From contig CAZJAD010000017.1 of assembly GCA_964543855.1 (NCBI GenBank), positions 1-29,155 of the forward strand: a stretch of DNA of 29,155 nucleotides, written 5' to 3'. Made by a program: the position numbers and the translations under genes. This document shows, piece by piece, positions 17,767 to 25,353 of the stretch (its first letter is position 1; the number at the start of each line of letters is the position of its first letter). The DNA comes from CAZJAD01 sp964543855 (lineage in GTDB: Bacteria; Electryoneota; RPQS01; DYHQ01). The notes below the pieces were generated by a model. It had not been told where the DNA came from and ran no database searches. It saw only the letters and a list, made by a program, of their open reading frames with translations.

Positions 17767-19094
17767 GGAGTCTCCCCCACCCTGCTAACGACTTCGCTTC
17801 GAACGCGGTCGCACGGGAAAGCGAACTCTTCTTTGGGAATGTTGAAATAGCCCAAGCTGACTTGAGGTGCGCAGTTGCGCAGGGTATCCCGCAAGTGCCG
17901 CATGCCCCGACCTCGTTCATCAAGGCCTGGCATGGCACGGACATACATGTCCGGGTCAATGCAGAGATTCTTCAATTGAATCCGGTCAATGCCAATCGTT
18001 TCAATGCACTCCAGAAGCAAGTCAATTTCCCGCTGTTGATCGGACAGACCCGGAAAACCCAGGAGATTGATATGAAGATAGGCCCCGGCCTTGCGCACGA
18101 TCTCGGCACTCCGTTTCACATCCGAAGACGAATATTGCTTCGGACGGAAGTAAGCCTCATAGCGCTCCGGCATAAGACTGTTCAAAGAAATTCGCACACT
18201 ATCAAGACCGTGCGTAACAAGCTGTTCCAGTTCAGTGGGAAGGGAACCGTTCGTGTTCAAGTGAATCGTTCCGCGGCCCGTTTTCTGTCGCATAGCGCGA
18301 ATGGCCTCGCCGATGAGCTTGTGTTCGATCAGAGGTTCCCCTTCGCATCCTTGCCCGAAACTGACAATCGGATCCGGCGCTGTCTCCAAATGATGAACTG
18401 CGATCTGACATATCTCCTCGACTGTCGGGCGAAATCGAATCCGGTCGTGCGAACTTGGGTGACTGTCATCGGGCTGCCAAGATAGACATCCCAGGCAGTC
18501 CGCGTTACAGGTCGGGGCCACGGGCAGTGGAGCCTCCCATCGTCCGAAAAAGAGATTCTTCGCGGCGAAGCAATGATAGTGTGTTGCACAGCGTGTCAAA
18601 TGGCTCAGAAGACGGTTCTGCGGAAACTCCGCTGAAAGCTCTTGGATCCGAGGCAAAAGATCACGGTCGTCGTATTGGTCCGGCTGCCACTTCTCATTTG
18701 CATCGATTCGATAAGCGGCGGCTACGAATTGGTCTTGGTACCAGGCCACGCATGCATAAGCCCATGTCGGCAAGATCGGGGCATCAGGCAAAATCTCTGC
18801 AGCGGGAAGATGAGTCCGAACAAATCCCGGAGGGAGAAAGCCGGCAACCGGAGTCGGAGCGAAATTCCTGCTTCGATCCCGGATGTCAGGGACTCGCTGC
18901 AACCGCTGTCCATCCTCGTCCCACCCTAACGCTATTCGACCGGGAAGAGAAAAGAGCTTGCTTCCTTCCGGCAGAGGGATCCACTCGTCCACCTCTATTA
19001 TGTGAGGGCCGCTCCTGCCCATACTTCGAAGAGAAGGGTGTTCGAAGACACGGCCTTCTGGATCGCACAGGAGCAGCAAGGGACGGTCGTTCAT
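17763..19094 (-). CDS. Uncharacterised radical SAM protein with N-terminal accessory domain
   Basis: This 443-aa protein has a radical SAM core starting at residue 196. CNADCLGC gives the CxxxCxxC [4Fe-4S] motif (C196, C200, C203), GCEGEPL (249-255) is the GGEP-like SAM-binding element, and HLNTNGSLP (278-286) follows. About 190 residues precede the core; they include IPLPEGSKLFSLPGRIALGW (39-58) and a Cys pair (C169, C175) shortly before the core. I recall similar unnamed proteins in several anaerobic lineages but know no substrate. Further Cys at 378, 408 and 428 could bind a second cluster, which is speculative. ATG 19094 has AAGGAG upstream and begins one base after the selB stop. Its stop overlaps addA. 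A longer start at 19139 inside selB is rejected. Confidence 0.85.
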   Translation of the reverse strand: MNDRPLLLLCDPEGRVFEHPSLRSMGRSGPHIIEVDEWIPLPEGSKLFSLPGRIALGWDEDGQRLQRVPDIRDRSRNFAPTPVAGFLPPGFVRTHLPAAEILPDAPILPTWAYACVAWYQDQFVAAAYRIDANEKWQPDQYDDRDLLPRIQELSAEFPQNRLLSHLTRCATHYHCFAAKNLFFGRWEAPLPVAPTCNADCLGCLSWQPDDSHPSSHDRIRFRPTVEEICQIAVHHLETAPDPIVSFGQGCEGEPLIEHKLIGEAIRAMRQKTGRGTIHLNTNGSLPTELEQLVTHGLDSVRISLNSLMPERYEAYFRPKQYSSSDVKRSAEIVRKAGAYLHINLLGFPGLSDQQREIDLLLECIETIGIDRIQLKNLCIDPDMYVRAMPGLDERGRGMRHLRDTLRNCAPQVSLGYFNIPKEEFAFPCDRVRSEVVSRVGETP

Positions 19095-19095
19095 C

Positions 19096-20976
19096 TTAAA
19101 GAGTCTCCTTTGACCCTGCCACGCGCTGGTCGCCGTCACGGCGCGTCACACCCATTTTGTCCGTATGCTCCAGAAATGGCACAACATATTTCCGTGTAGA
19201 ATCAAGGAGCGCTGTCACATTCCCGACCGTTACCGCACCGCGGCTCTTAATCTCATGGCGCAGCTTCGAGACGGCATCTTGAAACACATCCGGATGAAAA
19301 AAAAGCTCCGGCTCCAGCCGCACAATCCGCCCTTGCTTCACAAGCAGCACCAATACATGGAACACTTCGTTCGGAGGCATGTTCAACATCTTGGCCATGT
19401 CAGCCACCGGTGGTGGACGGAAGGCCGCGTCGTGGATTGCACTCAAGAGTTTCTCGGCCAGCTTCTCATGCGATGCGGAGAAAAGAGCCGTATGATCGGG
19501 CGAACTAACGACGGAGCCGTGGACTCTAACCTTGCCTGAGTCGCTGAGCGTTTTCAGGATTGCTGCAAAGAGGCTTTCGGAGATAGCGGGCAAAGCAGCT
19601 TGACGCAGTTCCGCGCGTTCGATGCCAGGAAGCTCCGGTTTCTCGCGATGAAATTCCGAGAGAACCTTCAGAATTCGGTCGTGATGCTGCTGAAGTGAAG
19701 ACAACGAAAGGTATTTTTCACCCAGAGCCACGACACGGCCTTGCGCAAGCAGGTCCTCTATCCATTGACCGGTTGTCTCCTTCCCATAGCCGGTCGCTCG
19801 GATCAAGTCGGACATACTCGCTCCAAAAGGCGCTCGTCCTTGGAGATAAACATCGCAGAACTCTGCTTCCTTCGCTCTGGCAAGTGCGACGGATGTGTTC
19901 AAGACTTCAGAGCGCCAGCGTCTTGCGGTCGGAGGCACATTGACTTCAATCACCACACCGCCTCCGATTGTCACCATCGGAGAGTAGGTTCGCAACACGA
20001 ACCGATCCAAGTGTGACGCAACGGCAGGCGTTTCAAGATAGAAATCCGCGAGCGGCGGGTCTGACTGCAACGGGAGGACTCGCGCTATAACTTCCTGAGT
20101 ACCGATGTGAATCCGCAGGCGTTGCCGATTCTTCAACGGGGAAACACTGCGAAGCAAGCTGACCGTCCCTCGCCAATGGTTGCACGATACGAGATGGCCG
20201 GGTGTCGCCAGCACATTTCCCCGTCTGAGGAGCTCTTTGTCTACTCCGCCCAAGTTGATCGCGGTTCGCCGACCCATGTCGAGGCTCGTTTGAGGCGATC
20301 CATGCGATTGCAGACCACGCACGCGCACTTCCTTTCTCTGCGGAAGCAGTTCCAATCGGTCTTCGACCGCTACTTTTCCGGAGACGATGGTGCCAGTCAC
20401 GACGGTGCCATGACCCTTCATCTGAAAAACGCGGTCAATCGGCAGTCGAAAGAATCCGCGATCCCCTTTCCGCCGCAGGTCAGCTAACTCGGTCAGGAGA
20501 AACGCGCGGAGTTCAGGTACGCCACGACCGCTTAGCGAATCGACTACAAAAACCGATGCGTCTTGCAGAAATGTACCTGTGACGAGACTCTTGATCTGAT
20601 CGCGGACTAACTCGAGCCAATCCGCTTCAACAAAATCTGCCTTCGTGATCACGACTACGCCGTGCTCTATTCCAAGAAGGCAAAGGATGTCGAGGTGCTC
20701 TTGAGTCTGAGGCATTGCACCATCATCCGCCGCTACGATGAGCATCGCGTAGTCGACGGTTGCGGCACCAGCCACCATATTGCGTATAAATCTCTCGTGA
20801 CCGGGCACATCAATGATGGCCGCTACATCATCGAGGAACGCAAAGCCGATGTCGATGGTGATATGGCGCTGCTGCTCCTCGGGCAGTCGATCCGGATCAG
20901 TGCCAGTCAGTGCTTTGACCAGCAGCGACTTGCCATGATCAATGTGGCCGGCTGTTCCAACGATGACATGACCCAC
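19096..20976 (-). CDS. selB: Selenocysteine-specific elongation factor SelB
   Basis: SelB is the GTPase that delivers Sec-tRNA(Sec) to UGA codons by binding the SECIS element in selenoprotein mRNA. The 626-aa product has normal length. G1 is GHIDHGKS (10-17), G3 DVPGH (56-60) and G4 TKAD (111-114). EF-Tu-like beta barrels follow, with MKGHGTVVTGTI, and the C-terminal winged-helix repeats bind SECIS; the tail TRRDGDQRV is typical. The G2 element reads RHITID (37-42) where RGITID is expected. The GTG start at 20976 has AGAGG seven bases upstream and lies 18 bases after rluB. selA is about 4.4 kb upstream in the preceding unit; selC and selD are not in the window. Confidence 0.95.
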   Translation of the reverse strand: MGHVIVGTAGHIDHGKSLLVKALTGTDPDRLPEEQQRHITIDIGFAFLDDVAAIIDVPGHERFIRNMVAGAATVDYAMLIVAADDGAMPQTQEHLDILCLLGIEHGVVVITKADFVEADWLELVRDQIKSLVTGTFLQDASVFVVDSLSGRGVPELRAFLLTELADLRRKGDRGFFRLPIDRVFQMKGHGTVVTGTIVSGKVAVEDRLELLPQRKEVRVRGLQSHGSPQTSLDMGRRTAINLGGVDKELLRRGNVLATPGHLVSCNHWRGTVSLLRSVSPLKNRQRLRIHIGTQEVIARVLPLQSDPPLADFYLETPAVASHLDRFVLRTYSPMVTIGGGVVIEVNVPPTARRWRSEVLNTSVALARAKEAEFCDVYLQGRAPFGASMSDLIRATGYGKETTGQWIEDLLAQGRVVALGEKYLSLSSLQQHHDRILKVLSEFHREKPELPGIERAELRQAALPAISESLFAAILKTLSDSGKVRVHGSVVSSPDHTALFSASHEKLAEKLLSAIHDAAFRPPPVADMAKMLNMPPNEVFHVLVLLVKQGRIVRLEPELFFHPDVFQDAVSKLRHEIKSRGAVTVGNVTALLDSTRKYVVPFLEHTDKMGVTRRDGDQRVAGSKETL

Positions 20977-20994
20977 GGTCTTGCCTCTACGAAA

Positions 20995-21735
20995 TTATCG
21001 ATCCCTGTGAATGTACTCAGATGTTTCCCGCCGATAATCACACAACTGTTCGACTTCAGTGGCGGTCAGTTTGCGCCAACGACCTGGAGGAATATCGCCA
21101 AGAGAAAGCGGACCGATCCGGACGCGATGCAATTCCACGACGGCATTGCCAACAGCCTTCACCATACGGCGAATTTCGCGTTTTCGCCCCTCGCCCATCG
21201 TGATGAGGAATGTCGTTGCGTTCACTCGGCGCAGAGCAAGAGGCTTTGCCATGCGATCATTCAGAGGCACTCCCCGCCGAAGCTGTTCGCACTGCGACGC
21301 TTCCAGCGGCTTCCACACGCGAACGGAATACTCCTTATCATAGCCGAAACGAGGGTGCATAATGCGATTGGCAAGCGTGCCATCGTTTGTCAACAATAGC
21401 AATCCGGAGCTTTCACGGTCCAAACGACCCACGGGAAAAAGCCGCACTCTGCTGGGTACAAGATCAAGAACCGTCGGGCCTTTGCCGCTCGTGGAAGAGC
21501 ATGTCGACAGATAGCCGGCAGGCTTGTTCAAAGCGATGACAATTCTTTCCGGTGCAACGGGTGGCAGCAGTTTCCCATCAACTTGAATGACATCAGTATC
21601 CGGGTCCGCTTCAGACCCAGGCTGCTGTACAGGGAGTCCGTTGACCGTGACTCGACCCGCGCGCATCAGTTGTTCGCACGCGCGTCGCGAGGCGACACCT
21701 CGCTCAGCAAGGATTTTCTGCAGTCGTTCCTTCAT
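20995..21735 (-). CDS. rluB: 23S rRNA pseudouridine synthase, RsuA/RluB family
   Basis: This enzyme isomerises a uridine in rRNA; in the RluB branch the target is U2605 of 23S rRNA. An N-terminal S4 RNA-binding domain (1-60, with RLQKILAERGVASRRACE) precedes the catalytic domain. That domain has ALNKPAGYLST and GRLDRESSGLLLLTNDG with the catalytic Asp106, then MGEGRKREIRRM. The 246-aa length fits. The sequence alone cannot separate RluB from RluE/RluF/RsuA specificities with certainty, so the symbol is provisional. ATG 21735 follows only 25 bases after the terminator of the preceding unit. It appears to be the first gene of the rluB-to-folD operon. Confidence 0.93.
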   Translation of the reverse strand: MKERLQKILAERGVASRRACEQLMRAGRVTVNGLPVQQPGSEADPDTDVIQVDGKLLPPVAPERIVIALNKPAGYLSTCSSTSGKGPTVLDLVPSRVRLFPVGRLDRESSGLLLLTNDGTLANRIMHPRFGYDKEYSVRVWKPLEASQCEQLRRGVPLNDRMAKPLALRRVNATTFLITMGEGRKREIRRMVKAVGNAVVELHRVRIGPLSLGDIPPGRWRKLTATEVEQLCDYRRETSEYIHRDR

Positions 21736-21760
21736 CTAATCCAGAGGCGCTGATTCGAGC

Positions 21761-21784
21761 AAAAAGACCCTCCAAGTGAGGGTC
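21761..21784 (-). terminator. Rho-independent terminator after the PEGA-protein gene
   Basis: Read on the minus strand, GACCCTC (21784-21778), loop ACTTG, GAGGGTC (21772-21766), then TTTTT (21765-21761). This is a perfect 7-bp GC-rich stem with a five-base loop followed directly by a T-run. It lies 46 bases after the PEGA gene stop and 25 bases before the rluB start. The plus strand has no T-run after the stem, so it acts only on leftward transcription. Confidence 0.88.
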
Positions 21785-21829
21785 AGGCAGTCGAGGGTGA
21801 CGAAAGGGCTTGAGGCAAGGGATTGTTTG

Positions 21830-23230
21830 TCAACCGATCTCAATGATAGTCTGGCGCCGCGTGCGCTTCTGCCAGTCTTTCAGGGTTGTCGGTTCCTCTG
21901 AGCGTAGACGCAGATTCTTTTTGCTGAAGAAGCTCTCGATCGTCAGAGTCACTACGGAGACCTTGTCATCCTCCAAATCCACATAGATTTCCTGCGTCAG
22001 GCCCTCGTATTCAACGCGCACCAATCGTCTGGCAGCGACGAGTCCACGAAGCAGAACACCATGTATCTTCTCTCCAGGACTGTCGACGAGCAGCTCGTTG
22101 TCAATGGATACACGGAGCCCTTGGCCCTCCATCGTTTTCGCTCGCGCTGGCATTACAGCAAGGAAAGCCTTTCCCTCAAGCCGTTCGTATCTTCCGACGA
22201 TTTCGATCGAGGTTGTCTCGGGTGTCAGTTCCCCTTCCTGCGGAGGAGGCGTCCGGTAGCCGATGATGTCCTCAAACTCAACGAGGAATGTTCCGAGGTT
22301 CGCATCGAGCACTACCTGGCCCTTCCCTACCGGTTTGCCATTCACACGGATACGAGCCGCAACCGGTTCCGTGATTACCGTTAGCTGTGGTGGAGGAAGC
22401 GTTTCATCCAGAGAGAACTCGAACGCCACAAGCTCACTCTGGTGACTTCGAGTCAAGTCAATACGAACGTTGTTGGGCTTCGGCACGTACCCTTTCTTAC
22501 AAACGGTGATGAAGTAAGTTCCTCGTGGGAGGTCATGAAAGGTGTAATTCGTTTGGTGTCCAACCGAATCGCCATTGAGTATGATTTCCGCCCCTTCCGG
22601 AACTGACAAAACCGCAATGGATGTCTCTTCAATCTCGGATACCCTCGGAGGAATCGGTTTCGGAGGTTCTTCAGAAACGAGCTCATCTTCCAGCGTTGTA
22701 TCCTCTTCTACTGGCACAAACTCAGTCGTCTCCTGCACCAGGCCCAATCCCAGAGGACTTCTCAGGGAATCTCCGAGCGGTATCCCCTCCACGAGGGCCA
22801 GTGAATCCTGAGGCAGTCCCAGAGGGAATGCCAGAGATTCTGCAGGCGGAGGCAAGACAGGTTTCGTAGAAACCAGTTTGAACTCAACACGCGCAACCGT
22901 GTCTTGTATCACGTTGACAAAGACCACTTCCGGGTCTGAAGCGAATCCTGTCTTCCCAACCGTCACAGACCTGCGACCGACGGGGATGCGTGGGAGGGTC
23001 GTATCAGTGGTCGCCCCGGTCCGGACACCGTCAATAGAGATTTCTGCGCCCGGAATATCGGTTACGACGCGGAGTAACCCCGTGACGGTCTGTGGGCGTT
23101 CGGTGAGAACATAGAAAGCCGCCCCGACAATGGCCAAAGGGACGAAAATGCGTAAAAGCCGCAGGATGGTATCCGCAGCCGCTCGATACGGCTGGGGACC
23201 CGGACCGAAAGATCGGAAGCTTGCAGACAT
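21830..23230 (-). CDS. Membrane-anchored PEGA-domain protein
   Basis: This is a 466-aa protein with one membrane-spanning segment near the N-terminus (about 24-43) and a long extracytoplasmic part. At least three PEGA-type beta domains are visible: one around VVTDIPGAEISIDGVRTG (55-72), one around VLSVPEGAEIILNGDSVG (207-224) with GTYFITVCKKGY, and one around VITEPVAARIRVNGKPVG (285-302). A fourth beta-rich domain (353-433) ends the protein before a basic tail. The linker (125-200) is rich in Pro, Glu, Asp, Leu and Ser. PEGA domains are found in surface proteins and often beside Ser/Thr kinases; the function here is unknown. ATG 23230 has GGGG about nine bases upstream; TTG 23236 is less likely. 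It is the last gene before the terminator. Confidence 0.85.
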   Translation of the reverse strand: MSASFRSFGPGPQPYRAAADTILRLLRIFVPLAIVGAAFYVLTERPQTVTGLLRVVTDIPGAEISIDGVRTGATTDTTLPRIPVGRRSVTVGKTGFASDPEVVFVNVIQDTVARVEFKLVSTKPVLPPPAESLAFPLGLPQDSLALVEGIPLGDSLRSPLGLGLVQETTEFVPVEEDTTLEDELVSEEPPKPIPPRVSEIEETSIAVLSVPEGAEIILNGDSVGHQTNYTFHDLPRGTYFITVCKKGYVPKPNNVRIDLTRSHQSELVAFEFSLDETLPPPQLTVITEPVAARIRVNGKPVGKGQVVLDANLGTFLVEFEDIIGYRTPPPQEGELTPETTSIEIVGRYERLEGKAFLAVMPARAKTMEGQGLRVSIDNELLVDSPGEKIHGVLLRGLVAARRLVRVEYEGLTQEIYVDLEDDKVSVVTLTIESFFSKKNLRLRSEEPTTLKDWQKRTRRQTIIEIG

Positions 23231-23247
23231 CGGCAAGTTCCCCTTCT

Positions 23248-24015
23248 CTACTCAGGCTTGCTGGTTTGTCCACTCGTGAATCGACTGATAAACGGCGCAA
23301 ACAGGTCAATTGGGATCGGGAAGACAGTCGTCGAGTTGTTCTCCGCAGCGACCTCTACGAGCGTTTGCAGGAAGCGAAGTTGCAGCGCAATAGGATGTTC
23401 GGAAATAACTCGCGCGGCATCGGCAAGTTTGGTGGCAGCTTGAAATTCACCATCCGCTGCGATAACCTTGCCCCGACGCTCGCGTTCCGCCTCCGCCTGG
23501 CGAGCCATTGCTCGCTTCATCTCCTGCGGTAGGTCAACATGTTTGACTTCCACCATGGATACCTTGATACCCCAAGGGTCTGTGTGACGGTCGATAATCC
23601 CCGCCAATTCCTGATTGATCTTTTCACGCTCAGAAAGCAGATCATCAAGGTCCACCTGTCCCAGAACGCTGCGCAGAGTTGTCTGTGAGAGTTGAGATGT
23701 GGCGAAGAGGAAGTTCTCCACCTCCACGATGGCCTTGTTCGGATCCATGACACGGAAGTAGATGACGGCGTTGACCTGTACAGATACGTTATCCCGGGTG
23801 ATCACGTCTTGCGGAGGTACATCCAGGACAATGGTACGCAAGCTGACCCTCTGCATGCGGTCCACGATCGGAATCAGGAGAACAAGCCCCGGACCCTTCG
23901 CTCCGATAAGACGTCCCAAGCGAAAAATTACTCCTCGTTCGTACTCATTCAGAATGCGGATGGCTGAAATCAATAGCAGAATGAGAACGACGATGACAAA
24001 TGCTAAAGCAGGCAT
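23248..24015 (-). CDS. Slipin, SPFH/stomatin-prohibitin family membrane protein
   Basis: This 255-aa protein has an N-terminal membrane segment (2-22) followed by NEYERGVIFRLGRL and GPGLVLLIPIVDRM. These and TIVLDVPPQDVITRDNVSVQVNAVIYFRV are diagnostic of slipins (prokaryotic stomatins). A charged helical stretch (MARQAEAERERRGKVIAADGE region) forms the coiled coil used for oligomerisation. Slipins assemble into membrane-associated rings and work with the NfeD-type protease encoded directly upstream, which in the archaeal homologue cleaves stomatin's C-terminus. The Shine-Dalgarno sequence AAGGAGAGGTGAT is unusually strong. An inverted repeat lies in the 45-base gap after the nfeD-type gene. 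Confidence 0.94.
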   Translation of the reverse strand: MPALAFVIVVLILLLISAIRILNEYERGVIFRLGRLIGAKGPGLVLLIPIVDRMQRVSLRTIVLDVPPQDVITRDNVSVQVNAVIYFRVMDPNKAIVEVENFLFATSQLSQTTLRSVLGQVDLDDLLSEREKINQELAGIIDRHTDPWGIKVSMVEVKHVDLPQEMKRAMARQAEAERERRGKVIAADGEFQAATKLADAARVISEHPIALQLRFLQTLVEVAAENNSTTVFPIPIDLFAPFISRFTSGQTSKPE

Positions 24016-24043
24016 GGAATCACCTCTCCTTTTTTCGACAGTC

Positions 24044-24058
24044 CCGCCCGCTGGGCGG
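24044..24058 (-). other. Small GC-rich inverted repeat between the NfeD-type and slipin genes
   Basis: On the minus strand CCGCCC-AGC-GGGCGG forms a perfect 6-bp stem with a three-base loop, three bases after the NfeD-type stop codon. No T-run follows; the next bases lead into the strong slipin ribosome binding site. It may be an mRNA-stability or processing hairpin, or a chance palindrome. Confidence 0.45.
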
Positions 24059-24060
24059 TC

Positions 24061-25353
24061 TTAGATGGGTTCAACCGTTAATCGCATGCGGTCAACCGCG
24101 ATCACGCGAACCTCTTGATCTTTCTCGACTGGAGTTGATGCTACGGCCTTCCACAGCTCACCATGGAGCAGGACAGTCCCCACTGGCGTCAGGGGTGAAA
24201 CCACGGTTCCAACCTCGCCAATGAGACCCTCGCGCCCCGTTGTGACCTTGCGCCTTTGGGCGCGGATGCCCATACCGACGGCGAACAGGAAGAACAGAGC
24301 GGTGAAAATGGTAGCTGGTATAATCACACTGAGACTCACCTTCACTCCCGGGATGGATACATCAAAAAGCATAAGAGAACCGAGCAAGAAAGAAACGACC
24401 CCTCCGATAGACAACAAACCGTAGCTTGCCACCTTGATCTCGAGCAAAAACATCACCAACGCCAGAATGATTAGCAGAAGCCCTGCCAGATTGACGGGCA
24501 GAAGCTGCAGGCTGAAGAAGGCTACGATAAGGCAAATACCCCCCACAACGCCCGGCAGGATGGCACCCGGATTGTACAGCTCAAAGAAGATACCATAGAT
24601 GCCCAAGAGAAGCAGGATATAAGCAATGTTCGGATCGGCCAAGAAAGACAGAAGCTGGAGCCTCCAATTCATGGGCACTTCATTCACTTTTGCCCCTCTC
24701 GTTGCCAACACAACTTCGCGTCCGTCAATCTCAACTGTATCACCGTCTATCAGCGCCAGGAGACTGTCTCGATCCGGAGCAATATAGTCAATCACGCCCA
24801 ATTCCAGAGCCTCCGTCTCGGTAATCGAGGCGCTCTCGCGCACCGCCTTCTCTGCCCAGTCAGCGTTGCGCCCTCGTTTCTCGGCGAGCGTTCGTGCGAA
24901 TGCGACGGCATCGTTTGTGACCTTCTGCTCCATCACCTTGGAGGTATCACTCGTGCCTTCTCCTCCTAGTCCCACCGGATGCGCCGCACCGATGTTCGTG
25001 CTGGGTGCCATGGCAGCGATGTGCGCAACGAGCGTGATGAAGACACCTGCCGATCCAGCTCTTGACCCGGAAGGAGACACATACACCACCACCGGAACCT
25101 GTGCTGCCAGAATATCCTTGCAGATCATGCGCATAGATTTCATCAAGCCGCCCGGCGTATCCATCTCGATAACGAGACATTCCGCGTCCATCTCTTCCGC
25201 ACGGGCTATTCCCTCGTCGATGTATTGTGCCGAAACCGGTCCAATCGCACCGTCGATCGTGATCCACTCGACGACACTGCCCCATGCGGACTTCATTGAA
25301 ATCAAGCAGAGCAGAATCATCGCGAAGCTCGCATGTCTTAGGCTATTTCTCAT
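24061..25353 (-). CDS. NfeD family membrane-bound serine protease (ClpP-class)
   Basis: This 430-aa protein has a signal peptide (about 1-25), a ClpP-like protease domain (27-200), four to five membrane segments (about 240-363) and a C-terminal OB-fold NfeD domain (372-428). The protease region has MDTPGGL (64-70), SGSRAGSAGVFI (95-106) with the probable nucleophile Ser101, and EQKVTNDAVAFAR (142-154) with the probable general base Lys144, the Ser-Lys dyad known from archaeal PH1510. It is the long, protease-bearing NfeD class that is typically paired with a slipin, as here. ATG 25353 has GGAG six bases upstream inside the end of selA (11-base overlap). It probably acts in membrane protein quality control. 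Confidence 0.94.
   Translation of the reverse strand: MRNSLRHASFAMILLCLISMKSAWGSVVEWITIDGAIGPVSAQYIDEGIARAEEMDAECLVIEMDTPGGLMKSMRMICKDILAAQVPVVVYVSPSGSRAGSAGVFITLVAHIAAMAPSTNIGAAHPVGLGGEGTSDTSKVMEQKVTNDAVAFARTLAEKRGRNADWAEKAVRESASITETEALELGVIDYIAPDRDSLLALIDGDTVEIDGREVVLATRGAKVNEVPMNWRLQLLSFLADPNIAYILLLLGIYGIFFELYNPGAILPGVVGGICLIVAFFSLQLLPVNLAGLLLIILALVMFLLEIKVASYGLLSIGGVVSFLLGSLMLFDVSIPGVKVSLSVIIPATIFTALFFLFAVGMGIRAQRRKVTTGREGLIGEVGTVVSPLTPVGTVLLHGELWKAVASTPVEKDQEVRVIAVDRMRLTVEPI

Noticed and set aside
21736..21829. Possible tRNA(Sec) or other small RNA gene in the largest gaps near selA/selB
   Set aside because: The gap is only about 94 bases and holds a terminator; no cloverleaf with TTCGA-type T-loop and CCA-like end could be traced by eye.
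21828..21833. TTGACA on the minus strand at the PEGA-gene stop, resembling a -35 box for rluB; the 12-base string ATTGTTTGTCAA here also occurs at 1119-1130
   Set aside because: No recognisable -10 lies 15-19 bases downstream, and the terminator follows. The shared 12-mer looks like chance or a shared -35 context without further similarity around it.
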